NCBI RefSeq assembly: GCF_025938095.1
Contig: NZ_JAPCZF010000002.1
Span: forward strand, 372,001 to 436,000
Direction: 5' to 3'
Source of the DNA: Novosphingobium sp. JCM 18896
GTDB lineage: Bacteria > Pseudomonadota > Alphaproteobacteria > Sphingomonadales > Sphingomonadaceae
DNA length: 64,000 bases
The notes beneath the pieces were generated by a model. It was not told the DNA's origin. It saw only the letters and a program-made list of their open reading frames with translations, and did not search any database. Of this stretch, positions 45,651 to 61,741 are shown piece after piece; position 1 is the first letter of the stretch; the number at the start of each line of letters is the position of its first letter. A program made the position numbers and the translations under genes.

Positions 45651-45991
45651 GGCTTGTCCTTCGCATAGACCACGCCGGTGGTCTCTTCGTAGAGCATCAC
45701 GGTCGTGGCATCGAGGTTGAAGGCCGGGTGGATCGGCATCGCATCGGTATCGCGATGGGCGAACATGTTCTCGATCACCCAGTCGGGATCGTCGGTCTCC
45801 ATGTCGTAGATCGCCAGGTTCCGGTTGAGACTGGTGCCCATCGACACCGAATGCAGCTTGAAGCGCTGCGCCGTGGTGAAGCCCGGCAGCGCGACGATGT
45901 CGTCGAGATGGCGGCCGGTGTACCATTCGTCGAATTCCGCATCCTGGCCCGCGAAAGGCTCCGAGAACACCAGCATCTTGAAGCGCCGCAT
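45647..45991 (-). CDS. Dimeric alpha-beta barrel protein, DUF4286/EthD-like
   Basis: A 114-residue ferredoxin-fold-like protein: 'MLVFSEPFAGQDAEFDEWYT' and 'RHLDDIVALPGFTTAQRFKL' resemble EthD/DUF4286 domains. These often accompany degradation genes as monooxygenase-like or helper proteins. The start has GGGAGAG. Its end overlaps the convergent DoxX-like gene by four bases. Confidence 0.75.
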   Translation of the reverse strand: MRRFKMLVFSEPFAGQDAEFDEWYTGRHLDDIVALPGFTTAQRFKLHSVSMGTSLNRNLAIYDMETDDPDWVIENMFAHRDTDAMPIHPAFNLDATTVMLYEETTGVVYAKDKP

Positions 45992-46074
45992 CGTTTCTCT
46001 CCCGTCTTGTCGGGCGAGGATGCGCAATCGCGGCGGCGCAGTCGATAGCATGGCTCGTCAGCGCGCTTGCCCCA

Positions 46075-46100
46075 GCCGGTTTGATCGGCCGGTTTGATCA
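46075..46100. repeat. Tandem duplication of a 13-base unit
   Basis: GCCGGTTTGATC occurs twice in a row (46075-46086 and 46088-46099), each followed by a purine. It lies in the 188-base gap before the Hsp70-like gene. No role is evident. Confidence 0.6.
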
Positions 46101-46179
46101 GCCGGCGGCGCGCGCTTGCCCTGAGCGCGGCCCGGTGCCATAGGCGCCGCCCGCAGCTCAACCCAGCCGGAGATTCCTC

Positions 46180-47478
46180 ATGACGAATGCTGCCGGTCCC
46201 GCGCTGGGCCTCGACTTCGGCACGACCAACAGCGTCGTCGCGCGCGCCAACGGCACGCCCTCGCCCGATCTGATCGAATTCGCCGCACCGCAGGCCACCA
46301 GCGCGGTGTTCCGCTCGGCGCTGTCGTTCTGGGAGGACGAAGGCACGCGCGGCGGGATCGACCACGAGGCCGGGCCTTGGGCGATCGCCGAATATCTCGA
46401 CTTCCCGCTGGGCAGCCGCTTCATCCAGTCGTTCAAGACCGTCGCGGCGAGCCCGCTGTTCGAGCACGCCTCGGTCTTCACCAAGCGCTACCGCTTCGAG
46501 GAGCTCGGCGCCAAGTTCCTCGAGAAGCTGGTGAGCCACGCCGGCGGTGCGCTGCGCGACCGGCCCGCGCGTGTCGTGGTCGGCCGGCCGGTGTCCTATG
46601 CCGGCGCGCGCGCCGACGCCGCGCTGGCGCGCGAGCGCTACGACAAGATGTTCGCGGGCTTCGCGCCCGAGATCCACTACGTCTTCGAGCCGCTGGGCGC
46701 GGCCTTCTCCTATGCTTCGCGGCTGACCGAACCCGCGACCCTGCTCGTCGCCGACTTCGGCGGCGGCACCAGCGACTTCTCGATCGTGCGCGTCGCCGAA
46801 CCGGGCACGGCGCGGCGCTGCGTGCCGCTGAGCGCCTCGGGCGTGGGCCTTGCCGGCGACCGCTTCGATTCGCGTCTGGTCGAGCGACTGGTCCTGCCGC
46901 TGCTCGGCAAGGGCGGCGAATACCGTTCGTTCGACAAGGTGCTAGAGATCCCGCCGGGCTTCTTCACCGACTTCGCCGACTGGTCGAAACTGGCGCTGAT
47001 GCGCAACCGCCGCACGCTCGACGAACTGGCCAAGCTCCAGCGCGCCGCGGTCGACCCCGCGGCGATCGGCCGGATGATCGCGATCGTCGAGAACGAGCTC
47101 GGCTATCCGCTCTACGAGGCGGTGGGCCAGGTGAAGCGCGCGCTCTCGACCGAGAGCCATGCCGAATTCCGCTTCACCGGCGGCGGGCTCGACATCTCGG
47201 CCGAGGTCACCCGCGCCGAGTTCGAGGAATGGATCGCACCCGACGTCGCGCGGATCCAGGCCTGCGTCGACGACGCCCTGGCCAAGGCCGGGCTCGCACC
47301 CGGCCAGATCGACCGCGTGTTCCTCACCGGCGGCTCGTCGCTGATCCCCGTCATCCGCCGCCTGTTCGTCGAGCGCTTCGGCGAGGATCGCATCGCCAGC
47401 GGCGGCGAACTGACCTCGATCGCCCACGGCCTCGCGCTGATCGGCGAGGCCGACAACATCGCCGACTGGGCAAGCTGA
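46180..47478 (+). CDS. Hsp70-family protein of the YegD type
   Basis: A 432-residue protein that is an actin/Hsp70-type ATPase domain only: 'GLDFGTTNSVVARANG', 'LLVADFGGGTSDFSIVRV' and 'VFLTGGSSLIPVIRRLF'. It lacks the substrate-binding domain, as E. coli YegD does. Role unknown. It is not next to dnaJ or grpE. Confidence 0.9.
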   Translation: MTNAAGPALGLDFGTTNSVVARANGTPSPDLIEFAAPQATSAVFRSALSFWEDEGTRGGIDHEAGPWAIAEYLDFPLGSRFIQSFKTVAASPLFEHASVFTKRYRFEELGAKFLEKLVSHAGGALRDRPARVVVGRPVSYAGARADAALARERYDKMFAGFAPEIHYVFEPLGAAFSYASRLTEPATLLVADFGGGTSDFSIVRVAEPGTARRCVPLSASGVGLAGDRFDSRLVERLVLPLLGKGGEYRSFDKVLEIPPGFFTDFADWSKLALMRNRRTLDELAKLQRAAVDPAAIGRMIAIVENELGYPLYEAVGQVKRALSTESHAEFRFTGGGLDISAEVTRAEFEEWIAPDVARIQACVDDALAKAGLAPGQIDRVFLTGGSSLIPVIRRLFVERFGEDRIASGGELTSIAHGLALIGEADNIADWAS

Positions 47479-47777
<299 letters not shown>

Positions 47778-47778
<1 letters not shown>

Positions 47779-48203
47779 TGTTCTATCTCGACACCTCGCT
47801 GGTCGTAGCCGCTCTGTCCAACGAGGCTTCGACCCGGGCGGTGCAGGATTGGCTGGCAGAACAGGATGCCGAGCAGCTGACGATCAGCGACTGGACCTTG
47901 ACCGAGACATCATCGGCCTTTGCGATCAAGCTGCGCACCCAACAGATCGACCTGGATCAGCGGACCATGGCAATGACCGCGTTCCATCGGCTCGTCAGCG
48001 AAAGCCTCACCGTTCTGCCGGTCGCGCGAAGCCATTTCCAGGCGGCGGCGCGGTTCGTGGATCAGCACGAATTGGGACTGCGCAGCGGCGATGCCCTGCA
48101 CCTGGCCATCGCGGCCAACCATGGCGCGGTCCTGCATACGCTCGACAGACAGCTTGCCCATGCCGGGCCGCCGCTGGGCGTGGCGACCCAGCTTCTGGCT
48201 TAA
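47778..48203 (+). CDS. vapC: PIN-domain toxin, VapC type
   Basis: A 141-residue PIN ribonuclease toxin. The acidic active-site residues appear in '[12 protein letters not shown]' (D5), 'LTETSSAFA' (E), and '[12 protein letters not shown]' (D). VapC toxins cleave RNA, often tRNA or rRNA. It pairs with the Phd-type antitoxin upstream and is convergent with guaA, five bases away. Confidence 0.93.
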
Positions 48204-48207
48204 CGCC

Positions 48208-49767
<1,560 letters not shown>

Positions 49768-49869
49768 GGCAAGCCGTTAGTCGCGCGGGCGCGAGGTGTC
49801 CAGTGGCTCGCCCGCTGCATTGCGGCCATCGATCTTCGCAATCGCAAAAAATTCGCGACCAGCCCCTCA

Positions 49870-50102
49870 TGCTAACCAAGGTAACCTTTTCTTGGGGTCT
49901 CTACGCTAAACCGCGTAGTCGGAAGCCGACGTCGCTCGCTTGGGCGATGATGAAAAACGGTTCACCGTTGATTGCATTTTATGCAACTTCGTTTGTTGCT
50001 TTTGCGCGTGCAAAAATTACTAACCTAGGTATGTTGCACTTGCGAAACGGGGAATCGATCCCATTTCGCGGGTGGTCATAAAAACACAAGAAAGGTGGAA
50101 AC
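49870..50102. other. AT-richer, palindrome-dense intergenic region between guaA and gyrB
   Basis: Inside about 160 bases lie five perfect inverted repeats: AAGGT/ACCTT (49878-49888), CTACGC/GCGTAG (49901-49918), AACGGT/ACCGTT (49956-49969), TTGCAT/ATGCAA (49972-49986) and ACCTAGGT (50023-50030), plus GTGCAA at 50008 and TTGCAC at 50034 inverted to each other. The base composition is clearly lower in GC than the neighbours. It probably holds the promoter and regulator sites of the transcript that encodes the 26-codon ORF. A weak -35/-10 pair is TTGCTT (49996) and TACTAA (50018). Confidence 0.5.
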
Positions 50103-50183
50103 ATGGAACGCATTTATCGTGCGGTCGGTCTCGCGGTTGCCCTGGGCACCAGCGGTCTGATGTTCGCTCTGACGCTGGCCTGA
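50103..50183 (+). CDS. 26-residue small membrane-type ORF
   Basis: The product is hydrophobic after a basic start, from 'MERIYRAVGLAVALGTSG' on, and ends 'MFALTLA'. It looks like a tiny membrane peptide. A GGTGG ribosome-binding-like sequence lies five bases upstream. The ORF is followed by a folded stretch and a strong terminator, so it may be the coding part of a short transcript with a regulatory RNA. No family is known to me. It could be non-coding. Confidence 0.5.
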   Translation: MERIYRAVGLAVALGTSGLMFALTLA

Positions 50184-50202
50184 TGCCGGCGCATTCGCTC
50201 GT

Positions 50203-52893
<2,691 letters not shown>

Positions 52894-52900
52894 GCCGATC

Positions 52901-53404
52901 GTGATCCCGGAGATCGAGACCGAGCGGCTGATCCTGCGCGGTCCGATCGCCGGGGACTTCCCGGTCTATCGCGACTTCTTCGCCGATGCCGAGGCTTCGG
53001 CGGCCTATGGCGGGCCGCTGCGGGCCGATCGCGCCTGGCGCGTGCTCGCCACCGACCTGGGCCACTGGGCGCTGCGCGGTTACGGTCGTTGGGCCGTGGT
53101 CGAGAAGGCAAGCGGGCGGATGATCGGCGGTGCCGGCCTGTGGTGGCCCGAAGGCTATCCGCGCTCCGAGCTGACCTGGTGGATCGTCCCCACAGCGCGG
53201 CGCCATGGCTATGCCTTCGAGGCCTCGCGCGCGGCGATCGCCTTCGGCTATAACACGCTCGACTGGGACTTGGTCGAAACGCACATGCAGGACGAGAACG
53301 CGCCGGCGCGGCTGCTCGCCGAAAAGCTGGGCGGCACGATGATCGCACGCGAGCGCTTCCCCGACGGCATCACGCGCAACGTCTATGCCCTGCCCGCAGG
53401 CTAA
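52901..53404 (+). CDS. GNAT-family N-acetyltransferase
   Basis: A 167-residue RimJ/RimL-like acetyltransferase: it starts 'IPEIETERLILRGPIAGDFP', and the acetyl-CoA fold carries 'GAGLWWPEGYPRSELTWWI' and 'NAPARLLAEKLGGTMIARE'. It begins at a GTG seven bases after the gyrB stop and is probably read with it. The substrate is unknown. Confidence 0.9.
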   Translation: MIPEIETERLILRGPIAGDFPVYRDFFADAEASAAYGGPLRADRAWRVLATDLGHWALRGYGRWAVVEKASGRMIGGAGLWWPEGYPRSELTWWIVPTARRHGYAFEASRAAIAFGYNTLDWDLVETHMQDENAPARLLAEKLGGTMIARERFPDGITRNVYALPAG

Positions 53405-53477
53405 GCCCGCAGATTGCCGCTCCGGGTACGGCAGGCTAAGTCTCACCCCTGCAATATTCGAGTATCAGATCCCCCTC

Positions 53478-55232
53478 ATGATCCGTCGTCTCTCCGCAAC
53501 GCTCGCCGCCGTCCTGCTCACCTCCGCCTGCGCCGCGCCGATGGCCTCGCGCCCCGGTCCGCAAGCCGCGACAAGCGAGCCCGTTACCGTCGGCATCATC
53601 GGCATCAACGACTTCCACGGTGCGATCGAACCGCCCAAGCAGTCGGTCTTCGTGCCCGACGGCAAGGGCGGCACCGTCGGCATACCAGCGGGCGGCGCGG
53701 CCTGGCTCGCCTCGGCGATCGACGGGATACGCGCGCACTATCCGAACAACGTCGTGGTCTCGGCCGGTGACATGATCAGCGCCTCGCAGTTCGCCTCGTC
53801 GGTCTATCTCGACGAGCCGACGATCGGCGTGATGAACCGCATCGGCGTCGCGTTCAACGCGGTCGGCAACCACGAGTTCGACCGCGGCCGCGACGAACTG
53901 CTGCGCATGCAGAACGGCGGCTGCGACAAGCATACCGCGCGCCAGCCCTGCCAGCTCGAACGATTCGCCGGCGCGCAGTTCAAATACCTCGCGGCCTCCA
54001 CCAAGACCGAGGACGGCTCGACCCTGTTCCCCGCGACAGGGCTCAAGAGCTTCGGCGAGGGCAGCCGCAAGGTCACGGTCGGCTTCATCGGCCTGACCCT
54101 GAAGGGCACGCCCGAACTGGTCTCGGCCGCGGGGATCAAGGGCCTGACCTTCGCCGACGAGGCCGACACGGTCAACGCCGCGGTGCCGCAGCTCAAGGCG
54201 CAGGGTGCCGATGCCGTGGTCGTGCTGATCCACCAGGGCGGCAAGACCCCGGCGGGCAGCGATCCGAGCGGCTGCACCGATTTCATCGGCGATATCCAGC
54301 CGATCATCGATCGGCTCGACCCGGCGGTGGACGTCGTCGTCTCGGGCCACACGCATTGGGCCTATGTCTGCGACTATGCCGCGATCAATCCGGCCAAGCC
54401 CGTGCTGCTGACCAGCGCCGGGGTCTATGGCGAACTGGTCAGCGACATCGAGCTCAAGATCGATCCGGCAACCCACCGCGTGGTGAGCAAGAAGGCGCGC
54501 AACGTCGTCGTCCAGTCGCCGCCCTACACGGCGTCGCGCGGGCCCGTGCCGAACAGTGATCTGGTGCCGGTGATGCAGCCACGCGCCGACGTTCGCGACT
54601 ATGTCGCGCGCTATGTCGAAGCGGCGAAGGCGTTCTCCGAGCGGACGATCGGCAAGCTCGCGGGTCCGGCGACGCGGCGCGAGATCGGCGACGTCGACTA
54701 CGGCGGCCCGCTGGCCGGCCTGATCGCCGATGCCCAGCTCGCCGCAACCAAGGTCAACGGCGCGCAGCTCAGCTTCATGAACGCCTTCGGCGTGCGCGCG
54801 CCGCTGGTGCCTGCGGCCGACGGCAACGTCAGCTTCGGCATGATCTATGCGACCCAGCCGTTCAACAACCAGCTCGTCACGATGACGATGAGCGGCGCCG
54901 ATCTGAAAGCCATGCTCGAACAGAGCTTCCAGGACAGCGGTCCCGAGCAGTTCCTGACGCCTTCGGCCGGCTTCACCTATACGGTCGACCGCAAGGCCGT
55001 CGCCGGTTCGCGCGTCTCGGCGATGAAGCTGGGCGGCAAGGTGATCGATCCCAAGGCCGACTACCGGATCACGGTCAGCGACTTCCTGTCGAACGGCGGC
55101 GACGGCTTCTCGGTCTTCGCGCAGCAGCGCGACAAGGTGCGCGGCGCCACCGACATCGATGCACTCGAAGCCTGGATCAAGGCCGTGCCGGTTCGCGCCG
55201 TGCCGAGCGAACGGCGCGTCCTGGGGCACTAG
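53478..55232 (+). CDS. 5'-nucleotidase/metallophosphatase, secreted
   Basis: A 584-residue two-domain enzyme. After a signal peptide with a lipoprotein-like 'LLTSACAAP' comes a calcineurin-type metallophosphatase with 'GINDFHGAIEPP', 'GNHEFDRG' and 'VSGHTHWAYV', then a C-terminal 5'-nucleotidase domain ('FMNAFGVRAPLVPA', 'TMSGADLKAMLEQS'). It should hydrolyse nucleotides in the periplasm or at the surface. I chose the ATG at 53478, which gives the signal peptide. Confidence 0.93.
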   Translation: MIRRLSATLAAVLLTSACAAPMASRPGPQAATSEPVTVGIIGINDFHGAIEPPKQSVFVPDGKGGTVGIPAGGAAWLASAIDGIRAHYPNNVVVSAGDMISASQFASSVYLDEPTIGVMNRIGVAFNAVGNHEFDRGRDELLRMQNGGCDKHTARQPCQLERFAGAQFKYLAASTKTEDGSTLFPATGLKSFGEGSRKVTVGFIGLTLKGTPELVSAAGIKGLTFADEADTVNAAVPQLKAQGADAVVVLIHQGGKTPAGSDPSGCTDFIGDIQPIIDRLDPAVDVVVSGHTHWAYVCDYAAINPAKPVLLTSAGVYGELVSDIELKIDPATHRVVSKKARNVVVQSPPYTASRGPVPNSDLVPVMQPRADVRDYVARYVEAAKAFSERTIGKLAGPATRREIGDVDYGGPLAGLIADAQLAATKVNGAQLSFMNAFGVRAPLVPAADGNVSFGMIYATQPFNNQLVTMTMSGADLKAMLEQSFQDSGPEQFLTPSAGFTYTVDRKAVAGSRVSAMKLGGKVIDPKADYRITVSDFLSNGGDGFSVFAQQRDKVRGATDIDALEAWIKAVPVRAVPSERRVLGH

Positions 55233-56293
55233 AAACCCGCGCCGTCGGGCCAGCCCGGCGCGGCCAGGCCCATGACCTTGAACAGCGCGCCCATCTGATC
55301 GGGCGTGGTCAGGCGGTCGCGCGCGATCGCGATGGCCTCGGCCTGGGCCGGCGCCGCGCGGCTCAGCGCCGCGGCGCGTGCCTCGATGCCGAGCGCGCGC
55401 AGCCAGGCGCCCTGCTCGGTGGTGCCGAGCCAGCGCGCGCCGCCGGCGCGTGCGACGTCGGCCAGGGTCGCAAAATCGACCAGCGCGGTGAGATCGGCCT
55501 CGCCGGGATCGACGAAGGGGTCGACCTTGCGATGCGCGCGCACCGCCTGCAAGGTCGATCCCGTCTGGAACGCCGCATGGCCATAGTCGACGAACAGCGC
55601 GGCGCCGCCCTGCGACGCGAGACGGCGGGCCACCTCGTCGACCACAGCGGCCGCGCCCGGGCAGGTCTCGATGATCGTGCCGGCCTCGGCCTCGCGCAGA
55701 TGCTCGGGAACCGCCACGTCGATCGGCCGATCACCGATCACCGGGCGGAAGCCGCCATCCTCATGGCCGACCATCCGCTCGCGCCATCCGGCCTCGGCGC
55801 GCACGAGCTGGCGCACCGGCAGGGCATCGAGGAATTCGTTGGCGACGAGCAGGATCGGCGCGTCATCGGGCAGGGTCGACAGGTCGTCGTGCCATTGCGC
55901 CATGGGCACGGCTTCGCGCTGGACCGCACGCAGCGCCGGCGATCCCTCGACGAAATGAACCTGCGGCGCCAGCCCCGCCTTGCCGGCAGCCCGCAGGGCG
56001 TCGCGCGCCAGGGTGCCGCGCCCGGGGCCGAGTTCGACATAGTGCACCGTCGCCGGCGCCCCCGCCCGCTGCCATAGGTCCGCGAGCCAGAGCCCGATCA
56101 GTTCGCCGAACATCTGGCTGATTTCGGGCGCCGTGACGAAATCGCCGGCCGCGCCCAGCGGATCGCGCGCGGCGTAGTAGCGCGCGTTCGCCTCGCCCAT
56201 GTACTGCATGATGCTGATAGGGCCGAAGTTGGCGATCAACCGCGCGAAGACCGTCGACAGCGGCTCCCGCCCGCTCCTGTCGGCACCGCTCAT
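55229..56293 (-). CDS. SAM-dependent methyltransferase of the MidA/NDUFAF7 family
   Basis: A 354-residue methyltransferase: 'SIMQYMGEANARYYAARDPL', 'FVTAPEISQMFGELIGLWL' and the SAM motif 'YVELGPGRGTLARDAL' define the NDUFAF7/MidA family. In mitochondria the relative methylates a complex I subunit; the bacterial target is unknown. Its ATG overlaps the lgt stop (ATGA), so it is translated with lgt. Confidence 0.9.
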   Translation of the reverse strand: MSGADRSGREPLSTVFARLIANFGPISIMQYMGEANARYYAARDPLGAAGDFVTAPEISQMFGELIGLWLADLWQRAGAPATVHYVELGPGRGTLARDALRAAGKAGLAPQVHFVEGSPALRAVQREAVPMAQWHDDLSTLPDDAPILLVANEFLDALPVRQLVRAEAGWRERMVGHEDGGFRPVIGDRPIDVAVPEHLREAEAGTIIETCPGAAAVVDEVARRLASQGGAALFVDYGHAAFQTGSTLQAVRAHRKVDPFVDPGEADLTALVDFATLADVARAGGARWLGTTEQGAWLRALGIEARAAALSRAAPAQAEAIAIARDRLTTPDQMGALFKVMGLAAPGWPDGAGF

Positions 56294-57234
56294 GCCGGGG
56301 CGACGGCCTCCCCCGCCCCGAGCGGCCGGCGCGTCAGCGCGCGCACGACGAAGAACAGGCCAAGCAGGATCAGCGGCACGGTCAGCCACTGGCCCATCGA
56401 CAGGCCCGTGCGCATGGCGAATTCCTGGAGCTGGGCATCGGGCTCGCGGAAGAATTCGACGATGAACCGCGCGAGCGCGATGCCGAAGGTGAACACGCCG
56501 ACGAGCAGGCCCTTGCGCCAGCGCGCGCGGGTCTTCCAGAACAGCAGGAGCATGACCACCATCATCACGAAGCCTTCGAGCGCGGCCTCGTAGAGCTGGC
56601 TCGGATGGCGCGGCAGCGGCCCGCCGTCGGGGAACACCATCGCCCAGGGCACGCCCGTGGCGACCTTGCCCCAGAGCTCGCCGTTGACGAAGTTGGCGAG
56701 CCGGCCGAACAGCATGCCGAAGGGCACGCAGACCGAGACGTAGTCGCCCACCCGGACGAAATCGAGCTTCCCGCGCCACGATACCCAGGCCATCGCCAGG
56801 ACCGTGCCGATCAACCCGCCGTGGAAGCTCATCCCGCCATTCCACAGCTTGAGCAGTTCGGTCGGGTGCGCCCAGAGGCTGGGAATGCCGGTGTCGCCGC
56901 CCGTGTAGAACGTCGCATAGCCGAGCCGGCCGCCGAGGATGATGCCGAGCGTACAGTAGAAGAACAGATCGTCGGCATGGCGCTGCGCCATCGGCGCGCC
57001 GGGCACGCGCAGCATCCGCGTCAGGTGCCAATAGCCGAGAACGATGCCCGCGAGATAGGCGAGGCTGTACCAGCGCAGTGTGAAGAAACCGAGATCGATG
57101 CCGCGGGTCAGACCCAGGTCGACCCAATGGATCGGCGCACCGGCGGTGGCTGCGGCGGAAAGCAAGGACAACAAAGGTTTAACCCCATCGGCGTATGGTT
57201 GCGGAAAGCGAGTTCCCGCCTGGCCTTCTGGCAT
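56290..57234 (-). CDS. lgt: Prolipoprotein diacylglyceryl transferase
   Basis: Lgt transfers diacylglycerol from phosphatidylglycerol to lipoprotein cysteines, a required step of lipoprotein maturation. The 314-residue polytopic protein has the signature 'GRLANFVNGELWG' and 'MSFHGGLIGTVLAM'. The first 18 residues (from the ATG at 57234) look non-conserved; a TTG start near 57174 ('LLSLLSAAA') is a credible alternative. It is followed by midA with overlap. Confidence 0.94.
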   Translation of the reverse strand: MPEGQAGTRFPQPYADGVKPLLSLLSAAATAGAPIHWVDLGLTRGIDLGFFTLRWYSLAYLAGIVLGYWHLTRMLRVPGAPMAQRHADDLFFYCTLGIILGGRLGYATFYTGGDTGIPSLWAHPTELLKLWNGGMSFHGGLIGTVLAMAWVSWRGKLDFVRVGDYVSVCVPFGMLFGRLANFVNGELWGKVATGVPWAMVFPDGGPLPRHPSQLYEAALEGFVMMVVMLLLFWKTRARWRKGLLVGVFTFGIALARFIVEFFREPDAQLQEFAMRTGLSMGQWLTVPLILLGLFFVVRALTRRPLGAGEAVAPA

Positions 57235-57281
57235 AGCGGCTGCCGCGATGTAAGCCGGCTTTTGACCGGCACCGAACAGGG

Positions 57282-58993
<1,712 letters not shown>

Positions 58994-58997
<4 letters not shown>

Positions 58998-61741
58998 GCG
59001 CATCGCGGATACCCAACCAGCGTGCCATCGTCGACCGGCGCGCCCTGACCGATGCGATCGGCGAGGCTGTCCAGGAGAAAGGCGGCGCCGCTGCACGCCA
59101 GCGCGTGGTCGAGCTGCTGCGCGGTGCATTGGCCGCGGGCCGCGCCGAGATCGCACGCCGCCTCGCCGACAAGCCCTCGGCCGGCCACGACGTCGCCGAG
59201 GCGCAAGCCTTCCTGATCGACCAGATCGTGCGCATCATCCACGATCACGTCGTCGGTGACGTCTATCGCGCCAGCAACCGCTCTTCGGGCGAACGCCTGA
59301 CGATCATGGCCGTCGGCGGCTACGGCCGCGGCGAGATGGCGCCGCATTCGGACCTCGACATAGCCTTCCTCACACCGATCAAGGCCACGGCCTGGTGCGA
59401 GCAGGTGATCGAGGCGATGCTCTATTTCCTCTGGGATCTGGGTCTCAAGGTCGGCCATTCGAGCCGCTCGCTGAGCGAGATGGTGCGCATGTGCCGTTCG
59501 GACCTGACGATCCGCACGGCCATGCTCGAGGGCCGCTACGTCTGGGGCGATCAGCCGCTCTACGAGGAAGGCACACGCCGCTTCTGGGCCGAAGTCGTCG
59601 CCGGCACCGAGCGCCAGTTCGTCGCCGAGAAGCTGGCCGAACGCAACGACCGGCACAAGAAGCTGGGCGACAGCCGCTACGTCGTCGAACCCAACGTCAA
59701 GGAGGGCAAGGGCGGGCTGCGCGACCTCCACACGCTCTACTGGATCGGCAAATACATCCACAAGGTGCGCGACGTCAGCGAACTCGTCACCGTCGGCCTG
59801 CTGAGCCAGGACGAATACCGCGCCTTCCGCCGCGCCGAATCGTTCTTCTGGGCCGTGCGCTGCCACCTCCACACGATCACCAATCGCGCCGAGGACCGCC
59901 TGACCTTCGACCTGCAGCGGGAAGTGGCGCTGCGGATGAATTTCTCGGATCGGCCGGGCAAGAGCCCGGTCGAGCGCTTCATGCAGTACTTCTTCCTGCA
60001 GGCGAAGGTCGTCGGCAACCTGACCGGGCTGTTCCTCGCCCAGCTCGACGAGCAGTTCGCCAAGCAGCCGCGCGGGCTGCTCGCCGGCTTCCGCGCGCGG
60101 CCGCGCATGGTGAAGGGCTATCGCGTCTTCGGCGGCAAGATCCAGGCCCTGGGCGACGACTGGTTCGAGCAGGATCCCGTGCGCCTGCTCGAGGTCTTCG
60201 CGATCGCCGACAGCGAGGGGTTGGAGATCCATCCCGAGACGATGCGCCTGGTCAGCCGCGACGCGCGGCTGATCAACGGCGACGTGCGCAAGGATCCGCG
60301 CGCCAATGCGCTGTTCCTCGACCTGCTGACCAGCCGCAACAATCCCGAGATGGTGCTGCGCTGGCTCAACGAAGCCGGCGTCTTCGGCCGGTTCATTCCC
60401 GACTTCGGCCGGGTCAACGCGCAGATGCAGTTCGACATGTACCACCACTACACGGTCGACGAGCACACGATCCGCGCGATCGGCCTGCTCGCACGGATCG
60501 AGAAGGGCGAGCTCAAGGCCGATCATCCGCTGGCACATGGCATCATCCACAAGATCGGCTCGCGCCGCGCGCTCTACTGCTCGGTGCTGCTCCACGACAT
60601 CGCCAAGGGCCGCGGCGGCGACCATTCGGTGCTCGGCGCCGAGATCGCCCTGCGGCTGTGCCCGCGGCTCGGCCTCGATGCCGACGAAACCGAGCTGGTC
60701 GCCTGGCTCGTGCGCTATCACCTGCTGCTCTCGGCCACCGCGCAGAAGCGCGACTTGGCCGACTGGAAGACGATTTCCGACTTCGTCGAACAGGTCCAGT
60801 CGATCGAACGCCTGCGCCAGCTGACCCTGCTGACCATCGTCGACATCCGCGCGGTCGGGCCGGGGACCTGGAACTCGTGGAAGCGCCAGCTGATCGGTGA
60901 GCTTTATAACGCCGCCGAGGAAAGGCTGCGCCTGGGCCATGCCCAGCACGGCCGCGAGGAGCGTGTCACCGCCAAGAAGGCGCGCGTCGCCGAGCGCATG
61001 GGCGCGCAGGCCGCGCTGGTCGAAGACGCCGGCTCGCAGCTCGCCGACGCCTACTGGATCGCCGAGCCCGAGGACATCATCGTGATGAACCTCGAACAGC
61101 TCGCCGCCGCGGGCACGGCGCCGCTGACGATCGCCACCGAATACTACGCCGCGCGCGGCGCGACGCTCGTCACCGTGGTCGCAGCCGACCATCCGGGCCT
61201 GTTCTACCGCATCGCCGGCGGCATCCACCTGGCCGGCGGCAACATCATCGACGCGCGCATCCACACCGCCAAGAACGGCATGGCGGTCGACAACTTCCTC
61301 GTCCAGGACCCGCTCGGCCGGCCGTTCATGGAGGACAGCCAGCTCGCGCGGATCAAGGCGACGATCGAGGATGCCCTGGCCAACCGCGTCAAGCTCGTGC
61401 CCCAGCTCGCCGCGCGCCCGCTCGCCCGGCCGCGCGCCGACGCCTTCGAAGTGCGCCCCCGCGTCGAGTTCGACAACAAGGCCTCGAACCGCTTCACCGT
61501 GGTCGAAGTCAACGCGCGCGATCGCCCGGCCCTGCTCAACCGCCTGGCGCGCGCGCTGTTCGAGGCGCGGCTGATGGTCCATTCGGCGCATATCGCCACC
61601 TATGGCGAGCGCGCGGCGGATACCTTCTACGTCACCGACCTGCTCGGCGAGAAGATCGACGCACCCGCGCGGATCAAGGCGGTCGAGAAGAAGCTGCTTG
61701 AAGCCGCGAGCGAGGATTCGGTCGAGGTCGAGGCCGCCTAA
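58994..61741 (+). CDS. glnD: [Protein-PII] uridylyltransferase
   Basis: A 915-residue GlnD that senses glutamine and uridylylates or deuridylylates PII. It has the nucleotidyltransferase motif 'GGYGRGEMAPHSDLDIAF', the HD domain 'LLHDIAKGRGGDHS' and two C-terminal ACT domains ('VTVVAADHPGLFYRIAGGIH', 'VVEVNARDRPALLNRLARAL'). The ATG overlaps the stop of the ligase gene (ATGA), so translation is coupled. Confidence 0.96.

Noticed and set aside
46075..46100. FNR box formed by the two TTTGATC copies
   Set aside because: The half-sites are direct, not inverted, and the spacing is wrong.
49803..50081. A 92-codon plus-strand ORF between guaA and gyrB
   Set aside because: It has no ribosome binding site or recognisable domain and covers palindromic regulatory DNA.
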